A stretch of DNA of 64,000 nt, taken from Mesaphorura yosii (lineage: Eukaryota > Arthropoda > Collembola > Poduromorpha > Tullbergiidae). The stretch lies in assembly GCA_009869945.1 (NCBI GenBank), contig WIXG01000006.1:124001-188000 (forward strand). The letters run 5' to 3'. Position numbers and translations under genes: made by a program. Positions 58,701 to 64,000 of the stretch are shown here, piece by piece; the first letter of the stretch is position 1, and every line of letters starts with the position of its first letter. Under the pieces are notes generated by a model that worked only from the letters and a program-made list of their open reading frames with translations, did not search any database and had not been told where the DNA came from.

Positions 58701-60776
58701 TGCATTGGCCACAGCGCGCTGAAGACCGTTGCAATCCGCATTTTCCATTATTTAGTCACAATGCACTTGCACAGGTTGTGGATTATTCAACAAAGATCTC
58801 GTTAACGACTGTGTCAATCGATTTGTTTCCGACTTTTACATTGGTTTTAAACCATGGCAAAATGCACAAAAAAGAAAAGAAAAATGATGCTGAGTTGTTG
58901 TGATTGTTGTGCGCAGACCAAGCATCCAAATTGGAGTTGGATTCTCCAATTAAGACTTGCATGCGGACGTAATTCATCTTCTTTTCATCTCCTCTACTGG
59001 TTTTAGGCAACAACCAGCAACAAGAGACTCATGTTGTAATTATTCGCTGCTGTTTAGTCAAATCATTCTCCATTGTGCCACACCAGCTCCAAGCACTGCG
59101 CTCTGAATTTGTTCTGTCATTCTGTCTGCCATGCCACGCCATGGTCACCAACTCATTCATCAGTTCGGCTCGGCAATGGCATCCGTCCTCAACCACTTGG
59201 TAGCAGCTGTAATTGTAATTGCCGTGCCCATTCAAGTGGGCGCAACATGTGCCGGATGATGATATTGTAATTTTACGATTTAACCCACAAATGACAGAAA
59301 ACAAAGCGAGTGATTCAAGTGGACCCGTAATTAGTACCTTCTTACGGACGCATTTGCACATTCATTTAAATCTGAAACACGGTATAAATGATACGACGCT
59401 CGCACTCGAGATAGTTGTGCCTTAGCCGGGTCGAGAAAGGAAGGGTGAACGTGGACGGCGCATCGCACACCACCAAAGGCAACGCCAGAGCAGGGAAGAG
59501 TATCCGATTTCAGTGTTTGTGTACACTTTGTGGATGCGTGCCGTTTCCGACAACCACACGGCTGCGGCTACCGTTCGTCGGAAGGCACAACGAATAAATA
59601 AAACTCGTAATTATAAATTCAGAGACTACGTGCACAGCGATAAGCGCGTCAAATGCGATGCAAATTGGCGGAGAATGTGGATCGGATGGCCGACGTTAAG
59701 CTGCCGGTGCCGCAAGAAGCACTCAAATCAAAGATCTTGCTGTTCGTCCCTCGCCTGATTGTATTGAGAAGCCGATGTAGTGCACAAGCAGATCAGAATT
59801 TTTTAATTTTAATTGGACTGTGCATCCTCTGAGCTCAGGACTATGTCAGCAAACACGGACGAAAACAAACACTCACATGTCATTACTTATGCCATAGGCC
59901 AAGAATTCTTTTCCATGGATCTCCATTTAATTGTGGCACGCCGTGAAAGAGGAAGGGAATCCACGCATTCCACACAAGACGAGATTGACGACTCCTCTGG
60001 AGAAAGATAAAGAAGCACTGGAGTTGGAAACAGCGAGTAATTTGCTTCACTTGTGCTGATGACAATGGATGAAAGACATTTTTCAGGAAATTACACACTT
60101 TTGTAATCCCAGAGCGTCACAGTTTTTATATTGTGAGGATATCAGACTTCTCTGGACCCATTCTTGAAAATTGTCCGTCAACATGAATGAACTGGCCTAG
60201 TTGCAGTTGCCCATTGCAGGACTGATCTGTTTGGAGTACAACTCATTATCATTAAACTACTTTTTATTGTTGCTCCAGATCATGATGTGATGCTGTTCGC
60301 TCATTGTTTAATTCTTCCATTCATTCATCTTCGTACTCGGAACACAAAATCCATCTCATCTCATCAACCATCAACAGATCTGCGTACATGATCATCGCCT
60401 TGTCTCTTTCATTCCCATTCATTCAGATAGGCACTCATTTTCACAGCAGCAGAGATTCATTCAGAGAAGCGCAGAGATGAGGTGAGTGAAGGTGTTGATG
60501 AAAGCGTGGATTCATGTTTGATGGATAGAAAGACCTCCCTCTGGCTAGGACGGGCCTGCTCTTACTCATTCTTGCTCGTACAATCCTTCACCATTGCCGA
60601 ATGCCTGGATTTCGATCCCAAATTCGGCAATTGGTTCGCTTCCAACTTCTGACAATTCAGTCTACAAATGTCAAAGGAATTCACCAACCTGGCAGCTTCG
60701 CTATTTTCTGGGTAGAAATAAAACTGTAGTTACAGATATAAAACCAAAAACCAGCGAGCCCGGATCAGACACAACA

Positions 60777-60884
60777 ATGGAGAGAGTCCCTTGTGTTTTC
60801 CATTTCGCTTTTCTATTGTTTTCAATTCAAGCCATGCGTTGCGTATGCAATATGTGCCGTGCCAGTTTCTCAAAGCTAAAATGA
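60777..60884 (+). CDS. Doubtful small ORF for a secreted cysteine-containing peptide (35 residues)
   Basis: The ORF starts at an ATG in a strong context (caacaATGg). A TATAAA box sits at 60737-60742, which would place the start site only a few bases before the ATG. The first 20 residues are hydrophobic enough for a signal peptide (VFHFAFLLFSIQAM), followed by CVCNMC and a basic end. It is very short, has no visible intron to extend it and no homologue I can recall, so it may be chance. Confidence 0.2.
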   Translation: MERVPCVFHFAFLLFSIQAMRCVCNMCRASFSKLK

Positions 60885-63800
60885 TCATCAATATTATTTC
60901 TTCCATTACACACGCCGTGAAGTGCAGCAGCGCTGTGGCTTTGGCCTCATTGTTAAATAATAGCATAATCTTTTTTATACGTACTTCATTTCGAAGGTGT
61001 TTGATGAAAAGAGGAAGTTACATTACATTACAATACATGAACCATTGTTGTAAAACTTTAAAAATTCTATTATTAAACTTGGCAAGCGAGCAGCACACAA
61101 ACACAACAACAATATTCGAAATTTTATGTAAGGAAGCAGGTGTGTGACGTGTCGTCAAAGTCAGTCAATTGTTGCTACTGCTTTTAAAGGTCTTCAATAT
61201 CAACGAATTTCCCATTAATTTTCTATATTTCATGTGGCTGAATGAAAAATCAGGATTACTTGGCTTGACTTCGACGTGGCCGCCGCCGTGCGGATGCTCG
61301 ACTCAAAGAAACGCGATTTCCGATAATTCCACGTGAGACTTCTGACTAGGTCGGCTCAATTGTTTTACCCCAAAAGGCATAATTCGGACGGTCCTCATTT
61401 GAAATCTGAACGTGAATCAACAATCATACACAAGGCGCAAGACGTAAGACGCAGGAAGAAGTAAGATTTATTTTGTAGATTTAACTTTTTGTCCTCGTCT
61501 GCGTGAAGAGCAACAAATTCTGCGTTGGGTGCCGCTTTGGAAGAATATTTCTCTAAACTCACGTTATTATATTGAATCTGTGCAATACATCTACATTGTA
61601 TAAATCATTTTAACTCTTCAGCTGACTCAACTTACAACTTCCATTCACTTGCTTTACTATTTCATTGAACAAAATCTGTAGTTTGGTTCGAAAATCGAGC
61701 AATTTCGCCTTAACTTGTCCCACTCTTTCCATTGTATTCGTATTGCTTTAAGGTTGATTGCTATTGCCATTTTTTGAAGGTTGTAGACTCTCTTCATCTT
61801 TCTTTCTCTTCAATCAATGATCGTGCCAACCTGGAACTCGAGTGAGTGGAACCGTGTCTGTTAACACGTGTTCCATCCTTTTCTCGCAGAAGGGCCACGG
61901 CTGCCGCCACTGTCGTTTGGCTGTATTGCGTGTAATGTAATGTGGCATGGTAAAATTAAATTATTTCCATTACAATCCGAAACCAATAATTCATACCATT
62001 ATAATGCAATTCAGCCGCATTTGTAAATCCCAAACCACACACAAACAACAGCAATAACTTAACCGATCGAATTCCTATTTACCCTTTGTGCGTTGTCGGC
62101 CTGTTGTTTCATGCCAATATGGTTTACTTGTCCGAGTTTGAGGGAGTGGATGGTGTGCGTGCGCATGTATTTTAAGTGTTTTTCTTAACGCACATTGAAA
62201 ACACTTACACAATACCCGAGCTGGATTTTTATTACTTGCTCCAGACCCACAAGTCTCAGACTCGGCGGAACAGGGGACAAGCAGTCTGGTCTGGTTGAAA
62301 TTAAACCATGCAACACCGAGACGAGACGGAGGCGAGTCTGCCTTGCCTGCTTTGTTTTGAGAAATGAGAATCCTTTTAACAAACAATACATGTGCTTTGT
62401 TTTTAGTCCGATGGAATGTCGAAAGGACCCTTCACCTTAAATTCACATGTACCCATTACTTAGCCAAGAAGAAAATAATCATTGAAGAATTGATTCACAC
62501 GCATGTAGATTTCTAGCCACTGGTTGCATAAATTTTAATCCTTCTCCGGGCGGACGCTGCATAGTACGGCACTTGTTCCAATGCTAGCATACTAAAATTT
62601 ACGGCGTTGAATAAAATTTAACGACAGCACACAAGAACTCGTAAAATGCGAGCAGTTGAAAGTGAAATGAGTTTTTGGAAGTTAGAGGTAACTGCTAATG
62701 TACACAGGCGAAGGTCTGACGCATGTGTCACCGGGTATTTGACTTTTAACCAACATGAGTCATAAAATAAATCATGTAGGAGATATTGCGTGCTCGTAAT
62801 TTGCTTTGACCTCTTCCTTCTCTCTTCAAGCGAACTCACGCAGTCGTCTCACATGAGATGTCTTGTCTTATTCAACACGCTGACAAGAAATCGAGCCACC
62901 ACCCTGTACAGGATCGGCTCATTCGATGATAGGGCGTGATTCCTATTGGCCTTTGCGACGTAAAATTTAATTGTCTTGTAAACACAAGAGTTCACACGTT
63001 GGACTTATGTGGCCACCTTAAACTGTCGTCGTAAATCAGGAGAAGGAACAAACAGATGAATTTTTCAGGCATGACCAGTTGAAGATTTTCTCTGAAGCAT
63101 GGCCATGGAACTCTCTATCTCTCTACACTTCAACGTTCACAGTGTCCCGGAATTTGGAACTCCCAGATCGTTTTCATTGTGGAGTAATCATAATCCGTAA
63201 AATCTGGAGATGATGGATCTTCTCCCATTGTAAATCCTAACATATTTATAAACCTTGCATGAGATTTACGACCATTTTACAAATCCCAGCGCCAGGCTTA
63301 ATCCATGCCTTATTCTGAGCTTGCTTCTCTGTGCATTAAGGATTCATCATCCTGGCTTGCCTTCGTCTTAGTCATCCCGTTTCCCCGATTCTCGAGTTTT
63401 CTCTCCAACCTTTGCTCCCGTTTCAATTTTCGAGAGACGACGGAGGAGCCCAAGCCATTTGAAATTAATGGACCATATTATTCTCGAATAAAGCTTACGA
63501 AAACATTTACTCGACACACATACACAGCACAGCACTCAAACTCGGGAATTTAAAGAGCGCACACGAAAGATGAGGAAGATGAAGAGCGGCGGCAGCGGTG
63601 AACATTTTAGGTTAATATTGCATAAAATTTTTATTCGTCTCTGAGTTGGGTGGTCTCGCTCGCTTGTGCGGTGCTCTAATTCGTAACACACACGATAACA
63701 CGATACTGTTTGTGCAGTCGGGATTAATATCGCAGGCATTACTTATTTATTACTGTTTACACTGCTCCGCTCTGTGACTGCCTACTTAGCCCTGCGAAAT

Positions 63801-64000
63801 TGCTACGGAATTTGCGTCGCCCATCTCCAATGAATTCCTGTACGCCGTGGAATGGAAATTACGTGGAATCTCTGCTGGTACGCGGAATTCTGAGCCTAGA
63901 ACAATGCGCAGTGGCCCACGATCCTGAAAATGCAAGATTTCAATGGAAATCCCAACATGGGAGTCTTGCAACGCTGTACAACGTCTTTGCAATTTGAAGA

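Larger units (their letters stand above)
53068..64000. other. Gene-poor region upstream of Pax3/7
   Basis: Almost 11 kb without a gene I can support, in a window where genes otherwise sit every 1-3 kb. All open frames are short, lack family resemblance and show no consistent splicing. The many AT-rich blocks contain TAATTA and TTAATTA-type homeodomain core sites. By position this is likely the cis-regulatory domain of Pax3/7. A 35-codon ORF at 60777 is the only peptide candidate. No tRNA, rRNA or tandem-repeat array was seen. Confidence 0.45.

Overview
This window reads as nuclear DNA from a compact animal genome, most likely a panarthropod such as a small crustacean, mite or tardigrade. Most genes are cut into many short exons by GT-AG introns of about 60-150 bases, intergenic gaps are short, and both strands are used. 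The Pax3/7 paired domain is close to the Drosophila Prd/Gsb type and the P450 is of the CYP4 family, which points to an arthropod-like lineage. The species cannot be named from the sequence. Exon boundaries were placed by hand from splice signals, reading phase and family homology. There is no transcript evidence.

Layout. 0-9 kb, plus strand: exportin-5 (XPO5, 14 exons) and a Rac1-type GTPase (6 coding exons). 8.6-9.1 kb: a faint minus-strand trace of a Tc1/mariner-like transposase. 9.5-10.3 kb, plus: a prepro-neuropeptide with one amidated -FGI peptide. 10.4-14 kb, minus: a TTLL2-like tubulin-modifying ligase, tail to tail with the neuropeptide gene. 16.2-16.6 kb, plus: a small secreted six-cysteine defensin-like (CS-alpha-beta) gene with its own TATA box. 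17.3-24.7 kb, minus: a carboxypeptidase D with two intact and two degenerate M14 domains, a membrane anchor and an acidic tail. 24.7-27.6 kb: no gene recognised. 27.6-30 kb, plus: LAMTOR1 (Ragulator scaffold) and POP5 (RNase P/MRP subunit). 30.2-33.7 kb, minus: two well-formed genes I cannot name, one with a bZIP-like C-terminus. 34.2-36.3 kb, minus: a CYP4 P450. 36.8-38.0 kb, minus: an incomplete candidate, possibly a gustatory-receptor relic. 38.4-42.1 kb, plus: a second TTLL gene of the polyglutamylase type, carrying several apparent single-base frameshifts. 44.7-53.1 kb, minus: Pax3/7, with introns up to 1.8 kb. 53-64 kb: about 11 kb upstream of Pax3/7 with no recognisable gene except one doubtful 35-codon secreted ORF. 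This is probably regulatory DNA of the developmental gene.

Functional grouping is loose, as expected for a eukaryote. There are no operons. Housekeeping functions (small-RNA export, RNase P, lysosomal mTORC1 scaffold, Rac signalling) sit beside secretory-pathway peptide processing (CPD and a neuropeptide precursor that ends in amidation and basic cleavage sites), tubulin modification (two TTLLs) and a patterning transcription factor. I found no CRISPR array, prokaryotic mobile element or clearly novel multi-gene system. The most interesting items are the neuropeptide, the four-domain CPD, the frameshifted TTLL, the defensin-like peptide, the octapeptide-less Pax3/7 and the two unnamed genes.
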